Part shown: in pieces, positions 6,638 through 13,704 of the stretch | Position numbering within the stretch: the stretch's first letter is position 1 | How the letters are laid out: the number at the start of each line of letters is the position of its first letter | Origin: an uncultured Muribaculaceae bacterium | GTDB lineage: Bacteria; Bacteroidota; Bacteroidia; Bacteroidales; Muribaculaceae | Direction of reading: 5' to 3' | Length of the DNA stretch: 20,521 nucleotides | Assembly (NCBI GenBank): GCA_910589095.1 | Contig: CAJUSN010000002.1 | Coordinates: forward strand, 1-20,521 | Notes under the pieces: model-generated | What the model saw: only the letters and a program-made list of their open reading frames with translations | Told to the model about the DNA's origin: nothing | Database searches by the model: none | Program-made: the position numbers and the translations under genes

Positions 6638-8326
6638 ATGAATCATACACAACCCACACCTCACTATGACGTGATAGTGATAGGAGCCGGTGCGACCGGA
6701 GCCGGTACCGCGCGCGACTGCGCGATGCGCGGGCTCAAGGTGCTTCTGGTGGAACGCTTCGATTTCACCGCCGGTGCCACCGGACGCAACCACGGTCTGC
6801 TCCACAGCGGCGCCCGATATGCCGTCACCGATCAGGAATCAGCCTCGGAATGTATCAGAGAAAACATGATACTCCGGAAAATAGCCAGCCACTGTGTGGA
6901 AGAGACCGGTGGATTGTTCGTGACATTGCCCGACGATGACCTTGCCTATCAATCCACATTTGTGGAATCATGCAAAAAGGCAGGCATCAACGCCGAAATA
7001 ATCGATCCGAAAGAGGCTATTGCCCTTGAGCCGGCCGTAAATCCGGCCATTATCGGAGCCGTAAAGGTTCCCGACGGAGCCGTAGACCCATTCCGCCTGA
7101 CCACCGCCAACGCCATAGCGGCCCGACGTAACGGGGCCGACATTCTTACCTACCATGAAGTGACGAAGCTCAACATGTCGCAAGGCCGCGTGACCGGAGT
7201 AACGCTCCGCGACCAACGCACCGGAGAAGAGAAACGCATCGACTCCGACCTCGTGATAAACGCGGGGGGCATCTGGGGGCACGGCATCTGCGCTTTGGCC
7301 GGAATTAAAGTGAATATGTTTCCAGCCAAGGGCGCGTTGCTGATTTTCGGACACCGCGTGAACAACGTTGTCATCAACCGATGCCGCAAGCCTGCCGATG
7401 CCGACATCCTGGTGCCGGGCGACACCATTTCACTCATCGGTACAACTTCAAGCCGAGTTCCCTATGATCAGGTGGACAACATGGAGGTTACTCCTGAGGA
7501 GGTTGACATCCTGCTACGTGAAGGATGCCAGATTGCACCTGCATTGGCATACACTCGCATACTCCGCGCCTATGCAGGTGTGCGCCCCCTCGTTGCCGCC
7601 GACAACGATCCCTCCGGAAGAAGCATCAGCCGCGGTATTGTGTGTCTGGACCATGCCACACGCGACGGTGTGGAAGGATTCATAACCATCACCGGAGGCA
7701 AGCTCATGACCTACCGCCTCATGGCCGAGTGGGCCACCGACCTCGCCTGCAAAAAACTTGGCCGCGATGCGAAGTGCGAAACTGCCACCACCCCCCTCCC
7801 CGGTTCGGAGGTAACGGACAGCAATGCGCCCGTCAGCCATGGCAAACGCCACATTATAGAGCTTCCCACCGACCAGAAAGCCGCTCAAGGTCGCCACGGC
7901 ACCATGACCGCCGACATCGACTTCGAAGCCAACAACGAATCACTGGTATGTGAATGTGAGGAAGTGTCGGTAGGCGAAATCCGATATGCCATACGCGAGC
8001 TCCACGCCAACAATCTGGTGAACCTGCGCCGTCGCACCCGCTTAGGTATGGGAACATGTCAAGGTTGCCTCTGCGCCTGTCGCGCTGCGTCCATTTTAGG
8101 AAACGAGCTCGGCGACCACGCCCATGCCTTGCGCGACCTGTGCAACTTCCTGAATGAACGATGGAAAGGTATGCTCCCGGTGGCTTGGGGCCAAACATTG
8201 GTGGAGGCGCAATTCTCTTCTTGGCTCTATGAAGGCGTGTGCGGTCTTGACCCCGACACACTACCCCCTTCACGAACAACCGAAACACCTACCCACGCTC
8301 AGCCTTCATCCACGGCCAAAGCTTAA
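6638..8326 (+). CDS. glpA: Anaerobic glycerol-3-phosphate dehydrogenase subunit A
   Basis: 562 aa from the ATG at 6638. The frame opens upstream at 6572 but only with a TTG, and the FAD fold starts right after the chosen Met. GlpA is the FAD catalytic subunit that oxidises sn-glycerol-3-phosphate to dihydroxyacetone phosphate. The N-terminal dinucleotide fold DVIVIGAGATGAG (about 11-23) is followed by GATGRNHGLLHSGARYAVTD, PAVNPAIIGAVKVPDG and ITGGKLMTYRLMAEWATD, all very close to the E. coli protein (542 aa) as I remember it. The C-terminal BFD-like [2Fe-2S] region has C438-x-C440 and the cluster C474/C477/C479/C481; C477 stands where E. coli has Glu. First gene of glpABC, with glpB 18 bp downstream. 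Identification is very secure. Confidence 0.97.
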   Translation: MNHTQPTPHYDVIVIGAGATGAGTARDCAMRGLKVLLVERFDFTAGATGRNHGLLHSGARYAVTDQESASECIRENMILRKIASHCVEETGGLFVTLPDDDLAYQSTFVESCKKAGINAEIIDPKEAIALEPAVNPAIIGAVKVPDGAVDPFRLTTANAIAARRNGADILTYHEVTKLNMSQGRVTGVTLRDQRTGEEKRIDSDLVINAGGIWGHGICALAGIKVNMFPAKGALLIFGHRVNNVVINRCRKPADADILVPGDTISLIGTTSSRVPYDQVDNMEVTPEEVDILLREGCQIAPALAYTRILRAYAGVRPLVAADNDPSGRSISRGIVCLDHATRDGVEGFITITGGKLMTYRLMAEWATDLACKKLGRDAKCETATTPLPGSEVTDSNAPVSHGKRHIIELPTDQKAAQGRHGTMTADIDFEANNESLVCECEEVSVGEIRYAIRELHANNLVNLRRRTRLGMGTCQGCLCACRAASILGNELGDHAHALRDLCNFLNERWKGMLPVAWGQTLVEAQFSSWLYEGVCGLDPDTLPPSRTTETPTHAQPSSTAKA

Positions 8327-8344
8327 CAGTCAACCACACGCATC

Positions 8345-9586
8345 ATGAAGTACGACACCATTATAATAGGAGGCGGGCTCAGCGGCTTGGTGGCCGGTGT
8401 GAAGCTCGCATCCGCCAACCGTAAAGTGGCCATCATTACATCGGGCCAAAGCGCTCTTCACTTTTCATCGGGCTCATTCTCACTGCTCAGCAAAGTGGAA
8501 GGAGAAAAGGTTTCCGACCCTATAGAGGCTCTAGCGAAGCTACCCGAAGCGCACCCCTATCGTAAAATAGGAAGTGAGAACGTAAGAAACCTGGCCAGCG
8601 ATGTACCTCACCTTTTCGCCAAAGCCGGTGTATTGCTCAACGGCAACGCTTCGGAATGTCATTACCGCCTCACCCCATTAGGACTGTGGGAACCTACCTG
8701 GCTCACCATCGACACCTTGGCAGCTTGCACCGACCCAAGGAACTGCCCATGGCGCAACGCCGTGATTGTCAACTTCAAGGGCTATCTTGATTTCTATCCT
8801 GAATATCTGGCCGACGGCCTTAATAAAATGGGATTCACCACTCGCTGCGAGGAGGTAACGCTTCCAGAGTTAACACGCCTGCGCAAGAGCACATCGGAGA
8901 TGCGTGCCGCTTCAATAGCCAAAGTGTTGCGCGGCAACACTCTTGAATCTCTGGCAGCCGAGCTTCTGCGGGTGAGCGGCGATGCAGACGTGATTTTCAT
9001 GCCGGCCGTCATAGGACTCAAGTCCAATGCCGAAACAGACCGCCTGTCACAACTCGTGGACAAGGCCATACGCTACGTGCCGGTAATCCCCATGTCGGTG
9101 GTAGGGGTGCGCGCCGAGTCCATGTTGCGCCGACTGTTTGAAAGCCTCGGCGGCACATACCTTTTGGGCGACAGCGTAAAGAGCGGCGACTTCAAGGGCA
9201 ACCGACTGCAGTCGGTGCGCACCGTAAACCTCGGTGAAAACACCCCCCTGGAGGCCGACCAGTTCATTTTAGCAACCGGAAGCTTCTTCAGCCAAGGACT
9301 CGTGGCCAAGCCTGACGCGATTGTAGAACCGGTGTTCGGACTTGATGTTGAATGTACAGCCACACGCCCCGAACGCTATAATAAAGATTTCTTCGGCCCG
9401 CAAGCCTACATGCGCTTCGGAGTGAAAACCGACAGCGATTTCCGTGTGAGCCTGGGAGGCAAAACAATAGAAAACTTGCGCGCCATAGGCGCCATTCTTG
9501 CGGGTGCCGATGCACTCAAAGAGGGCTCAGGCGCCGGTATCGCAACGATCACAGCTCTTCACGCTGCCCAACGCATCCTCTCTTAA
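8345..9586 (+). CDS. glpB: Anaerobic glycerol-3-phosphate dehydrogenase subunit B
   Basis: 413 aa, close to the 419 aa of E. coli GlpB. The N-terminus MKYDTIIIGGGLSGLVAG is a nucleotide-binding Rossmann motif, followed directly by the GlpB signature GQSALHFSSGSFSLL. Further family blocks are AHPY, TPLGLWEPTWL, LASGSFF-like ILATGSFFSQGLVA and GLDVECTATRPERYNKDFFGPQ, ending in a second nucleotide-contact stretch (GKTIENLRAIGAILAGADAL). GlpB (an FMN-type flavoprotein) passes electrons from GlpA to the membrane-linked GlpC. It starts 18 bp after glpA and ends 31 bp before glpC, consistent with one operon. Confidence 0.96.
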   Translation: MKYDTIIIGGGLSGLVAGVKLASANRKVAIITSGQSALHFSSGSFSLLSKVEGEKVSDPIEALAKLPEAHPYRKIGSENVRNLASDVPHLFAKAGVLLNGNASECHYRLTPLGLWEPTWLTIDTLAACTDPRNCPWRNAVIVNFKGYLDFYPEYLADGLNKMGFTTRCEEVTLPELTRLRKSTSEMRAASIAKVLRGNTLESLAAELLRVSGDADVIFMPAVIGLKSNAETDRLSQLVDKAIRYVPVIPMSVVGVRAESMLRRLFESLGGTYLLGDSVKSGDFKGNRLQSVRTVNLGENTPLEADQFILATGSFFSQGLVAKPDAIVEPVFGLDVECTATRPERYNKDFFGPQAYMRFGVKTDSDFRVSLGGKTIENLRAIGAILAGADALKEGSGAGIATITALHAAQRILS

Positions 9587-9617
9587 CAAAACCATCCCCT
9601 CTTGCGAAGCTTACATC

Positions 9618-10862
9618 ATGGAATATCAAGTTAAAAACATAAGCCCCAACAATTTCGAGCAGTGCATCAAGTGCACCATATGCACGGTGTATTGTCCGGT
9701 TCTTTCGGTCAACCCCGACTATCCGGGACCGAAACAAGCCGGGCCTGACGGCGAACGTTACCGACTGAAAGACCCTGAATTTTACGATAAGGCACTTAAG
9801 ATGTGCCTCAACTGCAAACGATGTGAAGTGGCATGTCCCTCGGGTGTACGCATAGGCGATATCATCCAGAATGCCCGTATCAAATATGACCATCACGCCC
9901 CGCTTCTGCGTGACCGCATGCTCGCCTCAACAGATGAGATGGGTACACTTGCCACAAAGATGGCTCCCATTGTAAACACCATGCTGCGTTTCAAGCCTGT
10001 GAAAGCCGTGATGCATTCTGTGATAGGCATAGACTCAAACCGCACCTTCCCGGCCTACGCATCGCGCACGTTTGAAAGCTGGATGCGTCATAAAGCTCCT
10101 GACCAGAGCGGTTTCAAGAAAAAGGTGAGCTACTTCCACGGATGCTACGTGAACTACAACTTCCCCACCCTCGGTCAAGACTTCGTGAAGCTCATGAACT
10201 CAATAGGCTTTGGAGTGGAGCTGCTTAAAAAGGAACGCTGTTGCGGTGTGGCAAAAATTGCCAACAAACTCATCAAAGAGGCAACCCGCGACGCCAAAAC
10301 TAACATTGAAGCGATACGCGCCTCCGTGGGCGAAGGTCGTCCGGTCCTGGGCACAAGCTCAACCTGCATATTCACCATGCGCGACGAGTATCCCCACGTT
10401 CTTGGGGTGGATAACGCCGATGTCCGTGACTCCATATCCTTGGCCACAAAATTCGTGTATGAGCTGATTGACTCAGGCAAAGTGAAACTCGTGTTCCGCC
10501 CCGACTTCAAAAAGCGTATCACATACCACGTGCCCTGCCACATGCAGCGCATGGGTTGGGCCATCTATTCGCTTGACCTCCTGAAGATGATACCCGGTCT
10601 TGAACTCGTGCCAATCGAATCAACCTGCTGCGGCATCTCCGGAACCTATGGCTTCAAGAAGGAAAACTATGCCACATCGCAAGCCATTGGCAAAGAACTC
10701 TTTGACAACATTCTTGCCGCAAACGTGGATCTCGTGGCCTGCGACTGCGAAACTTGCAAATGGCAGATAGAAATGTCAACCGGAGTGCCTGTGAGCAATC
10801 CCGTAAGTATCCTGGCCGAGGCTCTTGACGTGGAAGCCACCCGCCGTGCCAACGGGCTCTGA
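9618..10862 (+). CDS. glpC: Anaerobic glycerol-3-phosphate dehydrogenase subunit C (iron-sulfur)
   Basis: 414 aa from the ATG at 9618 (MEYQVKNISPNNFEQC). The open frame extends upstream into glpB, but the family N-terminus begins just before the first cysteine cluster. Two ferredoxin-type motifs bind [4Fe-4S] clusters: C16-x2-C19-x2-C22-x3-C26-P and C63-x2-C66-x2-C69-x3-C73-P, separated by NPDYPGPKQAGPDGER. Two CCG (heterodisulfide-reductase-like) domains follow, marked by KERCCGV and ESTCCGISGTYGFKKENY, then DCETCKWQIEMSTG. GlpC anchors GlpAB to the membrane and delivers electrons to the quinone pool (menaquinone in an anaerobe). E. coli GlpC is 396 aa; this copy is slightly longer at the N-terminus. 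Last gene of the operon, followed by a terminator. Confidence 0.96.
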   Translation: MEYQVKNISPNNFEQCIKCTICTVYCPVLSVNPDYPGPKQAGPDGERYRLKDPEFYDKALKMCLNCKRCEVACPSGVRIGDIIQNARIKYDHHAPLLRDRMLASTDEMGTLATKMAPIVNTMLRFKPVKAVMHSVIGIDSNRTFPAYASRTFESWMRHKAPDQSGFKKKVSYFHGCYVNYNFPTLGQDFVKLMNSIGFGVELLKKERCCGVAKIANKLIKEATRDAKTNIEAIRASVGEGRPVLGTSSTCIFTMRDEYPHVLGVDNADVRDSISLATKFVYELIDSGKVKLVFRPDFKKRITYHVPCHMQRMGWAIYSLDLLKMIPGLELVPIESTCCGISGTYGFKKENYATSQAIGKELFDNILAANVDLVACDCETCKWQIEMSTGVPVSNPVSILAEALDVEATRRANGL

Positions 10863-10876
10863 CCTAAGCATAAAAC

Positions 10877-10917
10877 AATCCCGCCCTTACCCCCGCAGGG
10901 AACAAGGACGGGATTTC
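10877..10917 (+). terminator. Intrinsic terminator after glpC
   Basis: AATCCCGCCCTT (10877-10888) pairs with AAGGACGGGATT (10904-10915) with one internal mismatch, 14 bp past the glpC stop. A CCC/GGG pairing inside the loop adds stability. Only a short T-run follows the stem. Position and stem strength make it a likely terminator separating glpABC from glpT. Confidence 0.65.
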
Positions 10918-10975
10918 CCACACCCTCCCCCTCTCTCGTAATTATTTCTGAGTAACTGTTTAAGCACCACATTTC

Positions 10976-11008
10976 TTTGGAAAAAGTCCAAACAGTTTCA
11001 TAACTTTG
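10976..11008 (+). promoter_or_regulatory. glpT promoter with an overlapping dyad
   Basis: TTTG (10976-10979), 21 bp, TAACTTTG (11001-11008) fits the Bacteroidetes consensus, with an expected start near 11015, about 42 bp before the ATG. The dyad TTTGGA-N5-TCCAAA (10976-10992) covers the -33 box and could be an operator. It differs from the AACAAAA repeats at glpA. Confidence 0.65.
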
Positions 11009-11056
11009 CAATCTCTTACCAATCAACAATAACCAACATCATCATTTCTGCCCAAA

Positions 11057-12613
11057 ATGAGTAAGGAAAACATCTATGCCGGCTGGGACGCCCTGACGGT
11101 TAAGAGCTTCAAACGATGGCAAATGCGCACCATTCTGGTGTCCATGATAGGCTATGCCATCTACTATTTCGTGCGCAAAAACTTCTCGGTTGCCATGCCG
11201 GGCCTGACAGCGCAGTATGGAATCACAAACGCCAGTTTCGGCTGGATCATAGGTATCGGTTCGCTAATCTACGGCTTCTCCCGTTTCATCAACGGATTCG
11301 TGGTCGATAAGGCGAGCTCGCGTGCCGTAATGGCCATTGGCTTGCTACTGTGTGCCGCCTCCAACTTCTGTTTCGGCTTCGGAGTTAACATCTCAGGCCT
11401 CATCGTGGGTTCCTATGAAGGTCCGGACTTTGTCAACGCATTGATCCTCGTGATGGGAGCCACCAGCATCCTGAATCAATATTTCCAAGGCATAGGCTAT
11501 CCTCCGTGCGCGCGTCTGCTCCCCTCTTGGATCCATCCATCGGAGCTGGCCACCAAGATGTCGATCTGGAACACATCACATTCCATCGGTGCCGGCGCAG
11601 CTGTGCTTGCATGCGGATTCATCATGGGCAGCATGGGTAAGGACCTCAGCGCCAACACTGAAGTAATAAATACCATTGCCTCTAACCTCAAACTTGACAC
11701 CTCTAATGCCGAGCACATGAAAACCATCCTTGGCTACGCAAGCCACTGGGACGCATGGCGCTGGTGTTTCTGGTTGCCAGGCTGTCTGGCTGTTGTAGGA
11801 GCACTTTGGCTCTACTTCGGACTCCGCGACGATCCCCGTTCCGTAGGTCTACCCGAACTTCCCGGCACCACTACCGGCAAAAACTCTGACGGAAAAGGTA
11901 ATGACAAGAACTCTCACTCACGTTTCCTCAAAGCCATGGTGTGGACCAACCGCTGGATATGGACCCTCTGCATTGCCAATGTATTCGTTTACGTGATGCG
12001 CATGGGTATTCTTGACTGGGGCCCCAAATTCCTTACGGAAGCTCGCGGAATGTCAATAGAACTTGCCGCCACTTCAGTGGCCATATTTGAGATCTGCGCC
12101 ATTGTGGGCACCATATTCGCCGGCTGGGCCACCGACCACATATTCAAAGGAAAAGCCCATCGTATGTGCCTTTTCTGCATGGTTGGCGCGGTACTGTTCA
12201 TGTCGCTGTTCATTTTCCTCACAGCCATACCCACTGCCCTCTCCATAGCCATCCTGGCCATGGCCGGATTCTGCATCTACGGCCCGCAGGCACTCATAGG
12301 TATTGCCTCAGCCAATCACGCCACCAAAGATGCTTCCGCAACCGCCAACGGTCTTGCCGGTATCTTCGGTTATGTGGGTTCGTTCCTCTCAGCTATCGGT
12401 GTGGGTTACATTGCCGACGCTTTCGGATGGAACATGGTGTTCTTCCTCTTCATAGGCGTGGGTATCATCGGCGCCATCACCTTCCTGACAATGTGGATGG
12501 CACCGCGCGACGGCTACGAACGTTCCAACAAATTCTACGCTTCGCAACTGACTGAAGCTGAAAAAGAAGAAGCTATGGCCAAAGCCGGCGACCTTAACGA
12601 CACCGATCTCTAA
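11057..12613 (+). CDS. glpT: Glycerol-3-phosphate transporter, OPA family (MFS)
   Basis: A 518-aa, 12-helix inner-membrane protein of the organophosphate:phosphate antiporter family. Residues matching the substrate site of E. coli GlpT are present: R40 in YYFVRKNFSVAMP (E. coli R45), H175 in WNTSHSIGAG (E. coli H165) and R315 in FVYVMRMGILDW (E. coli R269). Other family blocks are QGIGYPPCAR and FCIYGPQALIGIAS. It is about 65 residues longer than the 452-aa E. coli protein. The main extra stretch, about residues 192-229, is a polar loop between predicted helices 5 and 6, with a smaller extra piece near 113-125. It exchanges external G3P for phosphate and would feed GlpABC. The TAA stop coincides with the first bases of the inverted-repeat element at 12611. 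Another OPA substrate (e.g. hexose phosphate) is less likely given the context. Confidence 0.9.
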   Translation: MSKENIYAGWDALTVKSFKRWQMRTILVSMIGYAIYYFVRKNFSVAMPGLTAQYGITNASFGWIIGIGSLIYGFSRFINGFVVDKASSRAVMAIGLLLCAASNFCFGFGVNISGLIVGSYEGPDFVNALILVMGATSILNQYFQGIGYPPCARLLPSWIHPSELATKMSIWNTSHSIGAGAAVLACGFIMGSMGKDLSANTEVINTIASNLKLDTSNAEHMKTILGYASHWDAWRWCFWLPGCLAVVGALWLYFGLRDDPRSVGLPELPGTTTGKNSDGKGNDKNSHSRFLKAMVWTNRWIWTLCIANVFVYVMRMGILDWGPKFLTEARGMSIELAATSVAIFEICAIVGTIFAGWATDHIFKGKAHRMCLFCMVGAVLFMSLFIFLTAIPTALSIAILAMAGFCIYGPQALIGIASANHATKDASATANGLAGIFGYVGSFLSAIGVGYIADAFGWNMVFFLFIGVGIIGAITFLTMWMAPRDGYERSNKFYASQLTEAEKEEAMAKAGDLNDTDL

Positions 12614-12807
12614 GAGTGTGTCTGAATTTAAACCGAATTTAACTTTAGTGTTTTGTATTATTCTTGGTTTCATCACAAACGTAAATTTTGGTGCTTTTCG
12701 CCAAGTTTCATCAGTCGCATAGCTCGCTATGCTCCCTCTTCAACTTGCGAAAATCCCTCAAAATTTCCTCTTTGTGCTAAAACCATTTAAATCCAGACAC
12801 ACTCTTA
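12611..12807. repeat. MITE-like 197-bp imperfect inverted-repeat element
   Basis: The ends are 22-bp inverted repeats identical at 21 positions (12611-12632, starting TAAGAGTGTGTCTG, and 12786-12807, ending CAGACACACTCTTA). Both ends carry TA at the very tip, as expected for a TA target duplication. The arms keep pairing inward (ggtttcatcacaaa..., aaattttg, ttttcgc, aagtt) to a perfect centre GCATAG-CTCG-CTATGC (12717-12732). The left arm has about 31 extra bases. It encodes no protein, so mobilisation would need a transposase elsewhere. The RNA would fold into one long hairpin, which could also end glpT transcription. Confidence 0.7.
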
Positions 12808-12837
12808 GTGTAAGTTTACTTCAAAAACCCAAAAGCA

Positions 12838-13704
12838 ATGACACCTACCTGCGAAACATATATCAGCCCTATGAACGCCGAAGCCTTGCGCGAGGCGTGT
12901 CGCAAAATCAAACATGTGGCCCTTGACATGGACGGAACTATCTATATGGGTTCCAACCTGTTTCCTTTCACTCACGATTTTCTCAAACTGCTGCGCGACA
13001 ATGGCATTGGATATTCCTTCCTGACCAATAATCCAACCCGCAGCATCAAGGATTATCTTGCCAAACTTCAAAAAATGGGTGTGGAGGCCTCGGAGGAAAA
13101 CATGTACACCACGGCTGTAGCCACCATTGACTATCTCAAGGCCAACATGCCGGAAGCTCGCCGACTGTTCGTTGTGGGCACCCCGAGCATGAAAGCCGAG
13201 TTCGAGCGTGCCGGCTTCGAACTGACGCGTCCATCGGCCGACGATATGCCCGACGCGCTTGTAGTGGCCTTTGACACAACACTGGAATACGAACGTTTGT
13301 GCCACGCTTCATGGCTTGCAGCCGAGGGCCTGCCTTACATCGCCACCAATCCTGACCGAGTATGCCCCACGAATCTTTCCACCATATTGGTGGACTGCGG
13401 CTCGCTCTGCGCCTGCATAGAGCACGCCACCGGACGCACCCCCGACATTGTGATAGGCAAGCCCAACCCCGATATGCTCTCAGGCATACGCTTCCGCCAC
13501 GGACTTCAGCCCGATGAAATTGCGATGTGTGGCGACCGCATATACACCGATGTGGCCATGGCCAACAACGCGGGCGCACTCGGTGTGCTGGTGCTGTCAG
13601 GTGAAACCACACTTGACACGGCACTCAACTCCGATCCCCAGCCCCCAATCACGGCAAAAAACATAATGGAATTCGGAAAACTCCTCATTGACTCCAAGAA
13701 ATGA
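12838..13704 (+). CDS. HAD-superfamily (NagD/class IIA) phosphatase
   Basis: 288 aa from the ATG at 12838; a second Met at residue 12 is a possible start. The HAD motifs are complete: DMDGT (nucleophile D30, acid/base D32), TNN (63-65), K208 in GKPNPDM and GDRIYTD (D233, D238). The cap between motifs II and III is the class IIA (NagD/p-nitrophenyl phosphatase) type. Relatives dephosphorylate small sugar or glycerol phosphates, including phosphoglycolate and glycerol-3-phosphate. With glpT upstream and an alpha-galactosidase coupled downstream (ATGA overlap at 13701-13704), a G3P or sugar-phosphate substrate is plausible but inferred. It has no signal peptide, so it is cytosolic. No good consensus promoter is visible between the repeat element and its start. 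Confidence 0.85.
   Translation: MTPTCETYISPMNAEALREACRKIKHVALDMDGTIYMGSNLFPFTHDFLKLLRDNGIGYSFLTNNPTRSIKDYLAKLQKMGVEASEENMYTTAVATIDYLKANMPEARRLFVVGTPSMKAEFERAGFELTRPSADDMPDALVVAFDTTLEYERLCHASWLAAEGLPYIATNPDRVCPTNLSTILVDCGSLCACIEHATGRTPDIVIGKPNPDMLSGIRFRHGLQPDEIAMCGDRIYTDVAMANNAGALGVLVLSGETTLDTALNSDPQPPITAKNIMEFGKLLIDSKK

Noticed and set aside
6638..10862. Recent horizontal transfer of glpABC from an enterobacterium
   Set aside because: The proteins look very close to E. coli GlpABC from memory, but the promoter is Bacteroidetes-type and no mobility genes flank the operon. Strong conservation of the complex explains this without recent transfer; a phylogeny would be needed.
12611..12807. CRISPR-like or invertible-promoter reading of the inverted repeat
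   Set aside because: There are no repeated spacers, no adjacent recombinase, and the arms pair through to the centre, which fits a hairpin element rather than an invertible segment with a unique interior.
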